The notes below the pieces were generated by a model. It was not told the origin of the DNA. It did no database searches and worked only from the letters and a program-made list of their open reading frames with translations. From Rhizobacter sp. OV335 (GTDB lineage: Bacteria; Pseudomonadota; Gammaproteobacteria; Burkholderiales; Burkholderiaceae_C), in assembly GCF_900142965.1 (NCBI RefSeq), contig NZ_FRCQ01000025.1, forward strand, positions 1-64,000: 64,000 nucleotides of DNA. Direction: 5' to 3'. Below, piece after piece: positions 9,401 through 17,932 of this stretch. The position numbers and the translations under genes are program-made. Numbering within the stretch: the stretch's first letter is position 1; each line of letters opens with the position of its first letter.

Positions 9401-10796
9401 CGACCTTCAACTGCACCGCGCGCGCCGGCTTCAGCAACTGGCCCTTCAGGTCGACCAGCGCCTTGAAGCTCGGCGGCTGCGCGCTGCCGTCGGGCAAGGG
9501 CGGGTGCGTCTGGCCGGAGAGCGTGACGGGGCCGCTGAGCGTCATCGCCGGCAGGTTCGGGTCCAGCTCGGACGGCGCGACCTTGTCGAGCACCGCATTC
9601 AGCTCGAAGTTGCCGCCGTCGACGCGGCCGGTGCCGCTCAAGCTGCCGGCCGGCTTGGCGGTGCCGGCCAGCACCGCCTCGAACGCCGCGAGCTCGAACT
9701 GCCGCGGCTGGTCGGCGCGCCCGCGCACATCGAAGCTCAGCTGGCGCAGCGGCAGGCGCTGCTCGTCCCAGCGGCCGGGGGTGTCGTTGCGCAGCGTGCC
9801 GCGCGCGGCGAGGCCACCCTTGCCGGCCTTCGCATCGGTGGGCGCGATCGAGACCGTGCCGCTCAGCGCGGTGACCGGCGCGCTGGTCAGCAGCGCCGAC
9901 AGGTCCAGCGCCTGCGTGCTGGCATCGACCTGCGGCAGCGGCCAGGGGTCCCATGGCGCGACGGTGGCGGTGGCATCCAGCGACTGCCCTTGCGCGCGCA
10001 ACGCGGCCTTGGCATTGAAGCGCGCGAGCGGGCCTTTCGCCGACAGGTCGGCATGCCAGTCGTTGCGCAGCGACTTGGCCCACGTCGGCAGTGCCACATC
10101 GCTGCCGCTGCCCTGCACGCCGGCCAGCAGCAGCTCGATCGGCATGTCGCCGTCGGCGCCGATCTGCGCCTGGCCGGTGACCTGCAGCGCGTCCAGCCGC
10201 AGCGAGACATCGCTGACGCGGTGCAGCGCGCCACGCTCGGCGCCGAGCGCGACCTTGGCCGCGATCTCGCGCAGCGGGTGCGCCTCCAGCCCCGGCACCA
10301 GCAGCGTGCCGACGGTCAGCTTGTCGACATACAGCTCGACCGGCGAGCGCAGCGAGGTCGGCAGGCCCGACGGCTTGGCGTTCGGATCACCCGGGCCGAT
10401 CTGCACCGTGACGCGGTCGGCCGACATCGCATCGGCATGCACCGCGGCCCACGAGCGCGGGTAGGGCGTGAACGACAGCGAGAGGCCGCGCCAGCGCAGC
10501 GCGTCGATCACGACGCGGTCGTGTTCACCGAGCACGACGACGACCTGCTTCGCGCTGAAATCGCCGACCAGCGACCCGCGCGGCTCGCTGACCTGCAGCA
10601 GCGGCAGCGAGCGCGCGACGTTGCCGAGCAGCCACGCGGTGCCGCTCTCGCTGCCGGCGGCCCACAGCGCGGTGCCGACCAGCGCGGCCGGCAGCACGAT
10701 CAGCAGCACGAAGCCGATGATCAGCAACGCCACCCACCAGCGGCGGCGGCGCAGCGGCTTCGGCGGAGCGGGCGTGGCTTCGGTGTCGTCGCTCAT
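6447..10796 (-). CDS. tamB: Translocation and assembly module subunit TamB
   Basis: This 1449-residue inner-membrane-anchored periplasmic protein has one N-terminal membrane helix after a basic stretch (RRRRWW at about 18-23), then a very long repetitive beta-strand region. The C-terminal DUF490/TamB domain ends in the typical barrel-like signature (LRAQSGLDNSLDFIWTLRW). TamB partners with outer-membrane TamA and is now mainly linked to moving phospholipid to the outer membrane and to assembly of some autotransporters. There is a Pro/Ala-rich insertion around residues 755-800. It lies 7 bases downstream of tamA, so the two are co-transcribed. Very long open frames on the opposite strand are high-GC shadows of this gene. 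Confidence 0.93.
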   Translation of the reverse strand: MSDDTEATPAPPKPLRRRRWWVALLIIGFVLLIVLPAALVGTALWAAGSESGTAWLLGNVARSLPLLQVSEPRGSLVGDFSAKQVVVVLGEHDRVVIDALRWRGLSLSFTPYPRSWAAVHADAMSADRVTVQIGPGDPNAKPSGLPTSLRSPVELYVDKLTVGTLLVPGLEAHPLREIAAKVALGAERGALHRVSDVSLRLDALQVTGQAQIGADGDMPIELLLAGVQGSGSDVALPTWAKSLRNDWHADLSAKGPLARFNAKAALRAQGQSLDATATVAPWDPWPLPQVDASTQALDLSALLTSAPVTALSGTVSIAPTDAKAGKGGLAARGTLRNDTPGRWDEQRLPLRQLSFDVRGRADQPRQFELAAFEAVLAGTAKPAGSLSGTGRVDGGNFELNAVLDKVAPSELDPNLPAMTLSGPVTLSGQTHPPLPDGSAQPPSFKALVDLKGQLLKPARAVQLKVDAQGDERHIELRELRASAGAAQASLSGSAERGEALWQAKAKGALVDFDPAAWFPGPPESSWHLGPHRLNVKGELALTVPDSVTAPAPRGATLLDRLAALRGDITAVIGDSVLAGVPLTGDIALHHPSAAAPFAATVKLDAGGNALNAEGTLATDAKGAADRWHVDARAPVLARLQPLLKLLPGAQASGLLEGLNGSFTGEAELTGRWPDVKTQGKGNLAKLRAGPLAVGQADLHWQAGSSADAPLELNADITQGAWHGQGLDSSRLQLQGTARSHTLNWRTELKALPPAWVDNVQPPPAARAANAPAASAPLARAAASAAPAASAPPASAAAASAPAAPTGRTLVLITARGGLSGAPFDGSSLHPGSGKPPTPLNWKGTLQQAEVRSSQPGSTPWLLAQNVDVEVQAGDAPWASVSAGRADILGAGLRWDAIRWQAGQGVQTQQLDVQAELQPVAIAPLLRRLQPDFGWGGDLQIGGKIVVHQAAEFSADIVLERVSGDLSVTDETGTQPLGLTDLRLGLSAQDGVWNFTQGLAGNQLGVAAGAIVVRTSPKRAWPEPDAPVQGVLEAQVANLGTWGAWVPAGWRLGGKLGTTATIGGRFGAIEYTGHMKGSGLSARNILQGVNVTDGEVDIALQGDNAKINTFQARAGNGTVKLSGAAEFGEKPHAQMTLVAERFQLLGRVDRRIVTSGQAQVELDRDNLKVDGKFKVDEGLFDFSLSSAPSLSGDVVVINRTADIETTAPTGAPSNRNVAVDLTVNLGEALRLRGRGIDTRLEGELKLTTPGGKLALNGSVRAVDGTYNAYGQKLDIDRGVITFTGTPENPRLDIEATRPNTDVRVGVAITGTALTPRVRLFSEPELSDIDKLSWMLLGRASDGLGKSDTALLQRAALALLSGEGGGADPLKVLGIDDLSVSQNTNSATDVRETVVSLGKQLSRRWYVGYERSLNATTGNWQLIYRIAQRFTLRAQSGLDNSLDFIWTLRWQ

Positions 10797-10803
10797 GCGT
10801 GCT

Positions 10804-12687
10804 CTAGAAGGCGATGCCGACGCTGAGGTGGAGGCGGTTCTCGTCGACCGCCTGCCCGTGCGCGTAGTCGATGCGCAGCGGCCCGACCGGGCTGCGCCAG
10901 CGCAGGCCGACGCCGTAGCCGTAGACCGAGTTCACGTGGCCCCAGGTGTCGGACGCATTGCCGCCGTCGGCGAACACCGCCCACCACAGCGAGGGCATGC
11001 GCGGCGAGATCGGGCGTGCGAGTTCGATGCTGCTGGTCAGCAGGTAGCGGCCGCCGTAGAGCTCGCCATCCTTGGTCACACCCAGCGATCGGTAGGCGTA
11101 GCCGCGCACCGAGTCGTCGCCGCCGGCGCGGAACAGCAGCGCATCCGGGATGCCGACGTCGGGTTTCGCGAACACGCCGCCGACCTCGACGCGCGCTTGG
11201 CCGTACCAGCGCTGGCCGAGCGGCCAGTAGCCGGTCAGGCGGCCATAGGTGCGGCCGAACGGGCCGTTGCTGGCGAAGTTGTTCACCGCGTAGCCGCCGG
11301 CCGCCTGGATTGAGGCGGTCAGGCCCTTGGTCGGCAGCAGGATGCTGTCGACGTCGCGCCAGACCCAGTTGTAGTTCTGCGAGACCGCGCGGCTGTCCTG
11401 CTCGGCGGTGTCGTTGGTCAGCTTGGAGTCGAGCACCTCGACGAAGATCAGCCGCTCGATGTGCTCAGTGTCGAGCGAGCGGCCGACCCGCACGCGCGAG
11501 TTCAGCGTGATCGCGCCGGCCGAGTCGAGCCGCGAGACGCTGGTGGCGATCAGGTTGCGGTACTGGCCGTCGGTCGGGTTCGACGTGAGATCGGCGTCCC
11601 ACGAGCGCAGGTCGCGGCCGAGTTCGAGCTTGTTGTGCAGTTGCGCGTTGAAGCCGAACGGCCGGCGGTGCCGGTGCTCGAAGGTGAAGCGCCCGCCGGT
11701 GTTGTCGCTGTAGCCGATGCCGAAGGTGGCCTGCTGCAGCGTCTGCTCGCGCACCCGCACCGTGACCGGTGTCGCGGCAGCCACCGCCGGATCGGGGTCG
11801 ATCTCGACCGAGACGCCCTCGAACAGCCCGAGCTTGCCGAGGCGTTCCTGGAAATCGAGGATGCGTTTCTCGGTGTAGGGCGTGCCGGGCCCGAAGTCGG
11901 CGAGGTTGCGGATCGCGCCTTCGTCGTAGCGCTGCAGGCCTTCGATGCGGATCTCGCCGAGGTGGAACAGCGGGCCGCTGTCGAGCACCGCGGTGATGCT
12001 GGCCTTCTGCGTCGACGCGTCGACGCGGGCCTCGGTGCTCTTCCATTGCGCGGCCGGGTAGCCGTCGGCCCGCAGCCGGGCCACGGTCTCGTTCTTCGCC
12101 TCGCCCCACAGGCTCTGGCGGAACGGGCGGCCGAGCTTCAGCGGCCACTGGCTTTCGAGGCGGTCGAGGGTCTCGCGCGCGGCCCGGTCCTTGGCGTCGA
12201 GGCCCTTCTTCAACTCGCCCTCGATCTGCAGGTCCCAGTGGTCGACGCGGGTGCGCGGGCCGGCCTGCAGCACCAGCTTGATGACCGGCAGGCCTTCGGG
12301 CGTCTCGCTGCGCTCGACGCTGGCTTCGGCATTGAAGTAGCCCTCGGTCTCGACCAGCGTCTTGGCCTGGGCCGGTGCGGCCGCGGCGAGGCGGTCGAGT
12401 TCGGCGCGGGTGATGCCCTCCTGCGTCGACGACTGGAAGCGGCCGAGGTCGAGGTAGGTCGTGAGCAGGGCCTTCAGGTCGTCGGGCGCATCGACCTCGA
12501 GCCGGTAGGCGGCGAAGGCCGGTGCGGACGCTGCCGCGGCCGGTGCTGCGGCAGCGGTGGCGTCGGGCTTGCTGCCGTCATCGGCGTCGGGCTTGAAGAT
12601 CGCGCAGCCGGACAGCGAGATCGACAAGGACATCGACAAAGAGAGCGCGAGCCTGGCGGCCAGCAGGGGCGGTGCGGGCAACCTCAT
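10804..12687 (-). CDS. tamA: Outer-membrane translocation and assembly module TamA (Omp85 family)
   Basis: This 627-residue protein has a signal sequence with a possible lipobox (SLSGC near residue 26), a POTRA-repeat periplasmic region (about 60-300) and a C-terminal 16-strand Omp85 barrel. The barrel carries the family motif FRAGGDDSVRGYAYRSLG near residue 500 and ends with a terminal Phe (LHLSVGIAF). It forms the TamAB complex with the next gene. The start is the ATG at 12687, which overlaps the stop of the upstream VWA gene (ATGA); longer versions of this frame only read through that gene. The Ala/Pro-rich stretch after the signal peptide is a low-complexity linker. Confidence 0.92.
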   Translation of the reverse strand: MRLPAPPLLAARLALSLSMSLSISLSGCAIFKPDADDGSKPDATAAAAPAAAASAPAFAAYRLEVDAPDDLKALLTTYLDLGRFQSSTQEGITRAELDRLAAAAPAQAKTLVETEGYFNAEASVERSETPEGLPVIKLVLQAGPRTRVDHWDLQIEGELKKGLDAKDRAARETLDRLESQWPLKLGRPFRQSLWGEAKNETVARLRADGYPAAQWKSTEARVDASTQKASITAVLDSGPLFHLGEIRIEGLQRYDEGAIRNLADFGPGTPYTEKRILDFQERLGKLGLFEGVSVEIDPDPAVAAATPVTVRVREQTLQQATFGIGYSDNTGGRFTFEHRHRRPFGFNAQLHNKLELGRDLRSWDADLTSNPTDGQYRNLIATSVSRLDSAGAITLNSRVRVGRSLDTEHIERLIFVEVLDSKLTNDTAEQDSRAVSQNYNWVWRDVDSILLPTKGLTASIQAAGGYAVNNFASNGPFGRTYGRLTGYWPLGQRWYGQARVEVGGVFAKPDVGIPDALLFRAGGDDSVRGYAYRSLGVTKDGELYGGRYLLTSSIELARPISPRMPSLWWAVFADGGNASDTWGHVNSVYGYGVGLRWRSPVGPLRIDYAHGQAVDENRLHLSVGIAF

Positions 12688-13880
12688 TTGCTCAGCAGCC
12701 GCATGGCCCCTTCCAGGCCCTGCAGCGTGAGCGGGAACATGCGCTGGTTCATCAGCTGGGCGACGATCGAGATGCTCTGGCGGTAGCCCCAGACGCCTTG
12801 CGGCTCGGGGTTGATCCAGGCGAATTTCGGGAAGGCATGCGTGAGGCGCTGCAGCCATTCGGCGCCGGCTTCCTCGTTGTTGTATTCGACGCTGCCGCCG
12901 GGCTGCAGGATCTCGTAGGGGCTCATCGTCGCGTCGCCGACGAAGATCAGCTTGTAGTCCTTGTTGTACTTGCGGATCAAGTCCCAGGTGGAGAACTTCT
13001 CGCTGTAGCGGCGGCGGTTGTTCTTCCACATGAAGTCGTAGACGCAGTTGTGGAAGTAATAGAACTCGAGGTGCTTGAACTCGGCCTTGGCGGCGCTGAA
13101 CACTTCTTCGACGCGGTGGATGTGCTCGTCCATCGTGCCGCCCACGTCCATCAGCAGCAGTACCTTCACCTTGTTGTGGCGCTCGGGCACCATCTTGATG
13201 TCGAGGTAGCCGGCGTTGGCGGCGGTGGAGCGGATGGTGTCGTCGAGGTCGAGTTCTTCGTCGGAGCCTTCGCGGGCGAAGCGCCGCAGCCGGCGCAGCG
13301 CGACCTTGATGTTGCGGGTGCCGAGTTCGAGCGAGTCGTCGTAGTCCTTGAACTGGCGCTGGTCCCACACCTTCACGGCGCTCTTGTTCCGGCTCTTGTC
13401 CTGCCCGATGCGGATGCCTTGCGGGTTGTAGCCGAAGGCGCCGAACGGGCTGGTGCCGCCGGTGCCGATCATGCGGTTGCCGCCCTCGTGGCGTTCCTTC
13501 TGCTCCTCGAAGCGCTTCTTGAGCGTTGCCATCAACTCATCCCAGCCCATCTTCTCGATCGCGGCCTTGTCCTCGGGGCTGAGTTCGAGTTCGAACTTCT
13601 TCTGCAGCCAGTCGAGCGGCACGTCCTGCGTGAAGTCGGTGAGCAGCTCGACGCCCTTGAAGTAGGCGGCGAAGGCGCGATCGAACTTGTCGAAGTTGGC
13701 CTCGTCCTTGACGAGGGTGGTGCGGGCGAGCAGGTAGAACTTGTCGATCGTGGGGCCGCCGCCGTCGCCGTCGTGGTCATCAATCACACCGGCCTGCAGC
13801 GCTTCGAGCAAGGTCAGGTATTCCTTGACGGAGACCTTCAGCTTGGCGGCGCGCAGTGTGAAGAAGAAGTTGGTCAGCAT
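12684..13880 (-). CDS. VWA domain-containing CoxE-like protein
   Basis: This 398-residue cytoplasmic protein is of the CoxE/YeiM-like VWA type. It begins MLTNFFFTLRAAKLKVSVKEY. The C-terminal half carries a von Willebrand A fold whose metal site reads LLLMDVGGTMDEH, a relaxed form of DxSxS. Such proteins work with MoxR-type AAA ATPases to insert metals or remodel protein complexes, and a MoxR gene lies 3 kb upstream on the same strand. The start at 13880 is chosen from the conserved N terminus; a clear ribosome site is not visible. The stop overlaps the tamA start by 4 bases, so translation may be coupled. Confidence 0.85.
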   Translation of the reverse strand: MLTNFFFTLRAAKLKVSVKEYLTLLEALQAGVIDDHDGDGGGPTIDKFYLLARTTLVKDEANFDKFDRAFAAYFKGVELLTDFTQDVPLDWLQKKFELELSPEDKAAIEKMGWDELMATLKKRFEEQKERHEGGNRMIGTGGTSPFGAFGYNPQGIRIGQDKSRNKSAVKVWDQRQFKDYDDSLELGTRNIKVALRRLRRFAREGSDEELDLDDTIRSTAANAGYLDIKMVPERHNKVKVLLLMDVGGTMDEHIHRVEEVFSAAKAEFKHLEFYYFHNCVYDFMWKNNRRRYSEKFSTWDLIRKYNKDYKLIFVGDATMSPYEILQPGGSVEYNNEEAGAEWLQRLTHAFPKFAWINPEPQGVWGYRQSISIVAQLMNQRMFPLTLQGLEGAMRLLSK

Positions 13881-14045
13881 GGCGGGCTTGGGAGGACGGC
13901 TTACCCAATGGTGTCGCGTATTGTGACTTCGTCCGAGCGCACCGTCCTCGTGCGCATACCCCATTGTTGCGGTGCGGCATTGCCGTTGTCCTACGGGAGC
14001 TTCTTGCATGATGTCCCGGCTGACATTCCTGCCCCGCCTTGTGAC

Positions 14046-14714
14046 ATGAAGTTTCCGGCGCTCAAGCGCATCCTGATGACGGTCCTGACGGCAGGCGGTG
14101 CTGCTGCCGCGTGGGCCGCGCCGCCGGTGCCTTGCCGCGTCGAGCCGTTCGCCGACGCCGGGGTGACCGACCGCGAAGCCTTGCTGGCGAGGCGCTGCGG
14201 TGGTGATCGCCTCGACTGGAAGGTCGAGACGCCGCGAGCCAAGCCGACCGATGTCGGACCGAGCCAACTGCGCTCGCGGGTGGAGACCAGCACGACCGAA
14301 ACGCTGGGCAGCGGCCTCAAGACGTCATTGCGGATGAGCTGGGCGGGCCTGCGCACCGAGACCGAACCGGGGCTGCGCACCGAGCAGGCGACAGTCGCCG
14401 CGGGCGCGCAGGTGCGGCTGGCCGACAGCTGGGCGCTGCAGATGAACCTGGGGCGCGACGTGGCGGGCGTGCCGCGCAACCGGGCCACCTTGTCGAGCGT
14501 GTGGCAGCCGTTGCGCAGCGGCACGCTCTACGCCGAATGGGTCGGCACCGGGCTCTCGGCCGGCGAGACCGAGGTCAACCGGGTCGGCGCCCGCTGGTGG
14601 CTGGTGCCGCGGCGGCTGTCGTTCGATCTCGGGACGGCGCAGCGGCCTGGGGTCCCGGGCTGGGAGGATCCGCGCTTTGCCGTCACCTGGGATATCTCGA
14701 ATCTCTTGAGGTGA
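14046..14714 (+). CDS. Periplasmic or outer-membrane hypothetical protein
   Basis: This 222-residue protein has a signal peptide (MKFPALKRILMTVLTAGG, cleavage near AWAA). It begins divergently from the VWA gene and sits between two minus-strand genes. After a short Cys-containing segment (VPCRVEPF...LARRCGG) the sequence alternates polar and hydrophobic residues in strand-like blocks (LADSWALQMNLGRD, TLYAEWVGTGLS), ending RFAVTWDISNLLR. This suggests a small beta-barrel or beta-sandwich. I do not recognise the family. The stop is followed at once by a block of dispersed repeats. Confidence 0.6.
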   Translation: MKFPALKRILMTVLTAGGAAAAWAAPPVPCRVEPFADAGVTDREALLARRCGGDRLDWKVETPRAKPTDVGPSQLRSRVETSTTETLGSGLKTSLRMSWAGLRTETEPGLRTEQATVAAGAQVRLADSWALQMNLGRDVAGVPRNRATLSSVWQPLRSGTLYAEWVGTGLSAGETEVNRVGARWWLVPRRLSFDLGTAQRPGVPGWEDPRFAVTWDISNLLR

Positions 14715-14728
14715 GCTCACCCCCACTC

Positions 14729-14875
14729 CGTTCGCCCTGAGCCTGTCGAAGGGTTGTGCCCGAAGCGCGCATGGACTTCGACAAGCTCAGTCGACCCTTC
14801 GACAGGCTCAGGGCGAACGGTGTTCTTTGCAACTGCCGGGTCCCTTCAAGGACCTCTTGGGCTCAGGGCGAACGG
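14729..14875. repeat. Dispersed repeat block, GTTCGCCCTGAGCCTGTCGAAGG family
   Basis: Between the 14046 gene and the S9 peptidase gene there are inverted copies of a 24-25 base unit: a forward copy at 14729-14753, a partial copy at 14776-14790, an inverted copy at 14796-14820, and a longer variant reading CTCTTGGGCTCAGGGCGAAC at its end (about 14826-14875). That longer variant shares about 50 bases with the block at 48.7 kb. The inverted pairs could form a strong hairpin in RNA and may act as a terminator for the convergent genes. The same family occurs at 18.6, 41.7 and 48.8 kb. Confidence 0.85.
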
Positions 14876-14904
14876 CTTTTGGCGTGCGCACAACAACAAG
14901 AAAC

Positions 14905-16908
14905 CTACTTCTTGTCGTGCGCCTTGAGCCACCCGAAGAACTCCGAATACCAGAGCTTGCTGTTGCGCGGCTTCAGGATCCAGTGGTTCTCATCCGGGAA
15001 CCACACGAGCCGCGAATCCACCCCACGTGCCTTCAGCGTGTTGTAGTAGGCGAGCCCCTGCTGGTCGGGCACGCGGAAATCGAGCGCCCCGTGGATCACC
15101 AGCGTCGGCGTCTTCATGTTCTTCGCGAAGGCGTGCGGGCTCTGCGAGTTGACCTTGGCCTGGTCGTCCCAGTACCACGCCCCCAGCTCCTTCGCGTGCC
15201 AGGTGTAGGCGTCGTCGCTGAACATCGCCGTCCAGTCGAAGCAGCCCGCATGGCACACATAGGCCTGGTAGCGCCCCGGCTTCACGTGGCCGTTCATCCA
15301 CGCCACCATGTAGCCGCCGTAGCTGCCGCCGGTCGCGAAGACGCGGCCGCGGTCGATGTACGGCTTCTTCAGCATCAGGTCGGTCGTGGCCTCGACGTCC
15401 TGCAGCTCCAGCTCGCCCCAGCGGTGCGTGATGCTGTCGAGGAAGCCGTAGCCGAAGCCGCTCGAGCCGTGGTAGTTCACGCAGACGACCACGTAGCCCT
15501 GCGCCGCGAACACATGCGTGTTCCAGCGGTAGTGGAAGGTGTCGCCGGCCGCCGCATGCGGGCCGCCGTGGATGCTGTGCAGCAGCGGGTACTTCTTCTT
15601 CGGGTCGAACCCCGGCGGGTAGACCACCCAGGCCTGGATCTCGTCGCCCTGCGCGCCCTTGAACCGCACGTCCTCATGCCTGCCCAGCCGCACCGGCTTC
15701 AGCAGTTCGTCGTTGAAGTGCTCCAGGCGCTGCGGTGCTTCTTCTCCCGCACGGTGCACATGCACCCGCGCCGGGTGGTCCATCGCGTCAGCCGCCGTCA
15801 CGATCACGTCGCCCGCGACGTCGAAGCCCTGCACCCAGCCGCCTTGCGCCACCACCGTCGCCTCGCGGGCCGCGATGTCGAAGCGCCACAGGTGGCACCG
15901 GCCCTGGTCTTCGGCCGTGAAGAACAGCGCGTCGCCCTCGGCCGACCAGCGGATCGGTGCGTTCACCGCGTGGTCCCACGCGGCGCTCAGCACCTGCTGC
16001 TTCACCGGCGCGTCGATGCCGCGCTGCAGCACCGCCGCATGGTTGGGCATCGTGTGGCGCTTGCCCTGGTGGCTCGCGAGGAACGCGATGCGCTTGCCGT
16101 CGGGGCTGTAGCGCGGGGCCTCGAAGTCCCAGGCCTTGTCCTGCGCGATCACCTCGATGCGGCCGGTGCGCACCGCCACCTCGGCCAGCGACTTGCAATG
16201 GTCCAGCCGCTTCTCGGCCGCCGGGTCGAAGGCGAACGCGATGTGGCGGCCGTCGGGCGAGATGTCGAACGAATGCGCGTCGGGGTCACCGCGCTGCAAT
16301 TCGTAGCCGCTGCCCTCGAACAGGTCGCGCACCCGGCCGCTCTCGACGTCGAGCACCAGCACGTGCGCCACGCGCTCCATCGGCAGGTTGCGATCCCAGT
16401 AGCGGTACTGGGCCTCGCTCGTCACGTAGGCGGTTTCCTTGCGGTCCTTGAAGGCCTGGTGGCGCTTGGCCTGCGCCGCGGCGCCGCGCACATCGGGCCA
16501 CACCCACGAGACGAACGCGATGCGCTTGCCGTCGGGGAACCACTTGAAGGCGTCGACGCCGGGCGCGAAATCGCTGACGCGCCGCGCCTCGCCGCCGTCG
16601 GGCGCGATCACGTACAGCTGCGGCGTGTCGTCCTTCTTGCCCTGCTGCTCGCGGCGCGCGACGAACGCGATGCGCTCGCCGGTCGGCGACCATGCCGGCT
16701 GGCCGTCTTTCTCGCCGGCCTGCGTCAGCCGGCGCGGCCCGCCGCCGAAGGTCGACAGCAGCCACAGGGCCGACGTGCCCTTGTTGTCCTCCATCGAGTA
16801 GCTGCCGACCGAACAGACCGCCTGCGCACCGTCGGGCGACAGGGCCAGTCCGCCGACGCGCTGCAGCGCCCACAGGTCATCGATGCTCAGGGTCTGGTGT
16901 CGGGCCAT
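14905..16908 (-). CDS. S9 family serine peptidase (acylaminoacyl/dipeptidyl peptidase type)
   Basis: This 667-residue prolyl-oligopeptidase-family enzyme has an N-terminal beta-propeller (about 1-400) with repeated blocks such as LSPDGAQAV, WSPTGERIAFV and YSPDGKRIAFL, and a C-terminal alpha/beta hydrolase domain. The catalytic triad is visible: Ser529 in GGSYGGYM, Asp610 in GALDFRVP and His642 in DENHW. No signal peptide is seen, so it is probably cytoplasmic, trimming short peptides. It lies 70 bases downstream of the MoxR gene on the same strand, between MoxR and its likely VWA partner. Confidence 0.9.
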   Translation of the reverse strand: MARHQTLSIDDLWALQRVGGLALSPDGAQAVCSVGSYSMEDNKGTSALWLLSTFGGGPRRLTQAGEKDGQPAWSPTGERIAFVARREQQGKKDDTPQLYVIAPDGGEARRVSDFAPGVDAFKWFPDGKRIAFVSWVWPDVRGAAAQAKRHQAFKDRKETAYVTSEAQYRYWDRNLPMERVAHVLVLDVESGRVRDLFEGSGYELQRGDPDAHSFDISPDGRHIAFAFDPAAEKRLDHCKSLAEVAVRTGRIEVIAQDKAWDFEAPRYSPDGKRIAFLASHQGKRHTMPNHAAVLQRGIDAPVKQQVLSAAWDHAVNAPIRWSAEGDALFFTAEDQGRCHLWRFDIAAREATVVAQGGWVQGFDVAGDVIVTAADAMDHPARVHVHRAGEEAPQRLEHFNDELLKPVRLGRHEDVRFKGAQGDEIQAWVVYPPGFDPKKKYPLLHSIHGGPHAAAGDTFHYRWNTHVFAAQGYVVVCVNYHGSSGFGYGFLDSITHRWGELELQDVEATTDLMLKKPYIDRGRVFATGGSYGGYMVAWMNGHVKPGRYQAYVCHAGCFDWTAMFSDDAYTWHAKELGAWYWDDQAKVNSQSPHAFAKNMKTPTLVIHGALDFRVPDQQGLAYYNTLKARGVDSRLVWFPDENHWILKPRNSKLWYSEFFGWLKAHDKK

Positions 16909-16978
16909 GTCTGTGGCCGCCTCGTGAGCGGCAGTCGGTGGAGAAACGGGGGTTACCGGCGCAATGGCCCGGCAGGCG

Positions 16979-17833
16979 TCATCGGTTGTGCTTCTGCATG
17001 AAGACGAGCTTCTCGAACAGCGACACGTCCTGTTCGTTCTTCAGCAGCGCGCCCACCAGCGGCGGCAGGCTCACCTTCTCGTCCTTGCTCTGCAGCACCT
17101 CGAGCGGGATGTCCTCGGCCACCAGCAGCTTCAGCCAGTCGAGCAGCTCGCTGGTGCTCGGCTTCTTCTTCAGCCCCGGCAGGTTGCGCACGTCGTAGAA
17201 GTTGCGCAGCGCGGCCGTCAGCAGCTCTTTCTTCAGCGACGGGAAGTGCACCTCGACGATGCGCTTCATCGTGTCGGCGTCGGGGAAGCGGATGTAGTGG
17301 AAGAAGCAGCGGCGCAGGAAGGCGTCGGGCAGCTCTTTCTCGTTGTTCGACGTGATGAACACCAGCGGCCGGTGCTTCGCCTGGATCAGCTCACGCGTCT
17401 CGTAGACGTAGAACTCCATCCGGTCGATCTCGCGCAGCAGGTCGTTCGGGAATTCGATGTCGGCCTTGTCGATCTCGTCGATCAGCAGTACCACCGGCTG
17501 CTCGGCGGTGAAGGCCTGCCACAGCACGCCCTTGACGATGTAGTTGTGGATGTCGTGCACCCGCGCCCCACCGTCGACGTCGGCCAGCTGGCTGTCGCGC
17601 AGGCGACTCACCGCGTCGTATTCGTACAAACCCTGCTGCGCCTTCGTGGTGCTCTTGATGTGCCACTGCAAGAGCGGCATGCCCAGCGATTGCGCCACCT
17701 CCTCGGCCAGCATCGTCTTGCCGGTGCCGGGCTCGCCCTTGATCAGCAGCGGCCGCTTCAGCGTGGCGGCGGCATTGACGGCGAGCATCAGGTCGTCGGT
17801 CGCAACGTAGTTGTCAGAGCCTTTGAACTTCAT
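16979..17833 (-). CDS. MoxR-family AAA+ ATPase
   Basis: This 284-residue protein has the MoxR layout: Walker A GEPGTGKT (about residues 37-44), Walker B VVLLIDEIDK (near 117-126), sensor-1 FITSNNEKELPDAF and an arginine finger region FLRRCFFHY. MoxR ATPases act as chaperones with VWA proteins, for example in metallo-enzyme maturation. The likely partner here is the CoxE-like gene at 12.7-13.9 kb, with the S9 peptidase gene between them. The gene is transcribed divergently from cytochrome c4, with about 100 bases between the starts. Confidence 0.92.
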   Translation of the reverse strand: MKFKGSDNYVATDDLMLAVNAAATLKRPLLIKGEPGTGKTMLAEEVAQSLGMPLLQWHIKSTTKAQQGLYEYDAVSRLRDSQLADVDGGARVHDIHNYIVKGVLWQAFTAEQPVVLLIDEIDKADIEFPNDLLREIDRMEFYVYETRELIQAKHRPLVFITSNNEKELPDAFLRRCFFHYIRFPDADTMKRIVEVHFPSLKKELLTAALRNFYDVRNLPGLKKKPSTSELLDWLKLLVAEDIPLEVLQSKDEKVSLPPLVGALLKNEQDVSLFEKLVFMQKHNR

Positions 17834-17879
17834 GCGGCGCAGGGTTTGAGAGGGGTGCGGGCCAGTATAAGGCGGGCCC

Positions 17880-17885
17880 TATAAT
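17880..17885 (+). promoter_or_regulatory. Candidate -10 element for cytochrome c4 gene
   Basis: A perfect TATAAT lies 47 bases upstream of the cytochrome c4 start. No good -35 box is found at 16-18 bases upstream, so this would be a weak or activator-dependent promoter. It sits in the divergent interval with the MoxR gene. Confidence 0.35.
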
Positions 17886-17932
17886 CGCCCGCGGTTCGAA
17901 GACAAGCCCTCGCCAACTTCAAAAAAGCTGCC

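Noticed and set aside
5982-10826. Very long plus-strand open frames opposite tamB and the nuclease gene (up to about 1600 codons)
   Set aside because: They are Arg/Ala/Gln-rich low-complexity translations, typical of antisense frames in high-GC coding DNA, and the minus-strand TamB frame has clear family structure.
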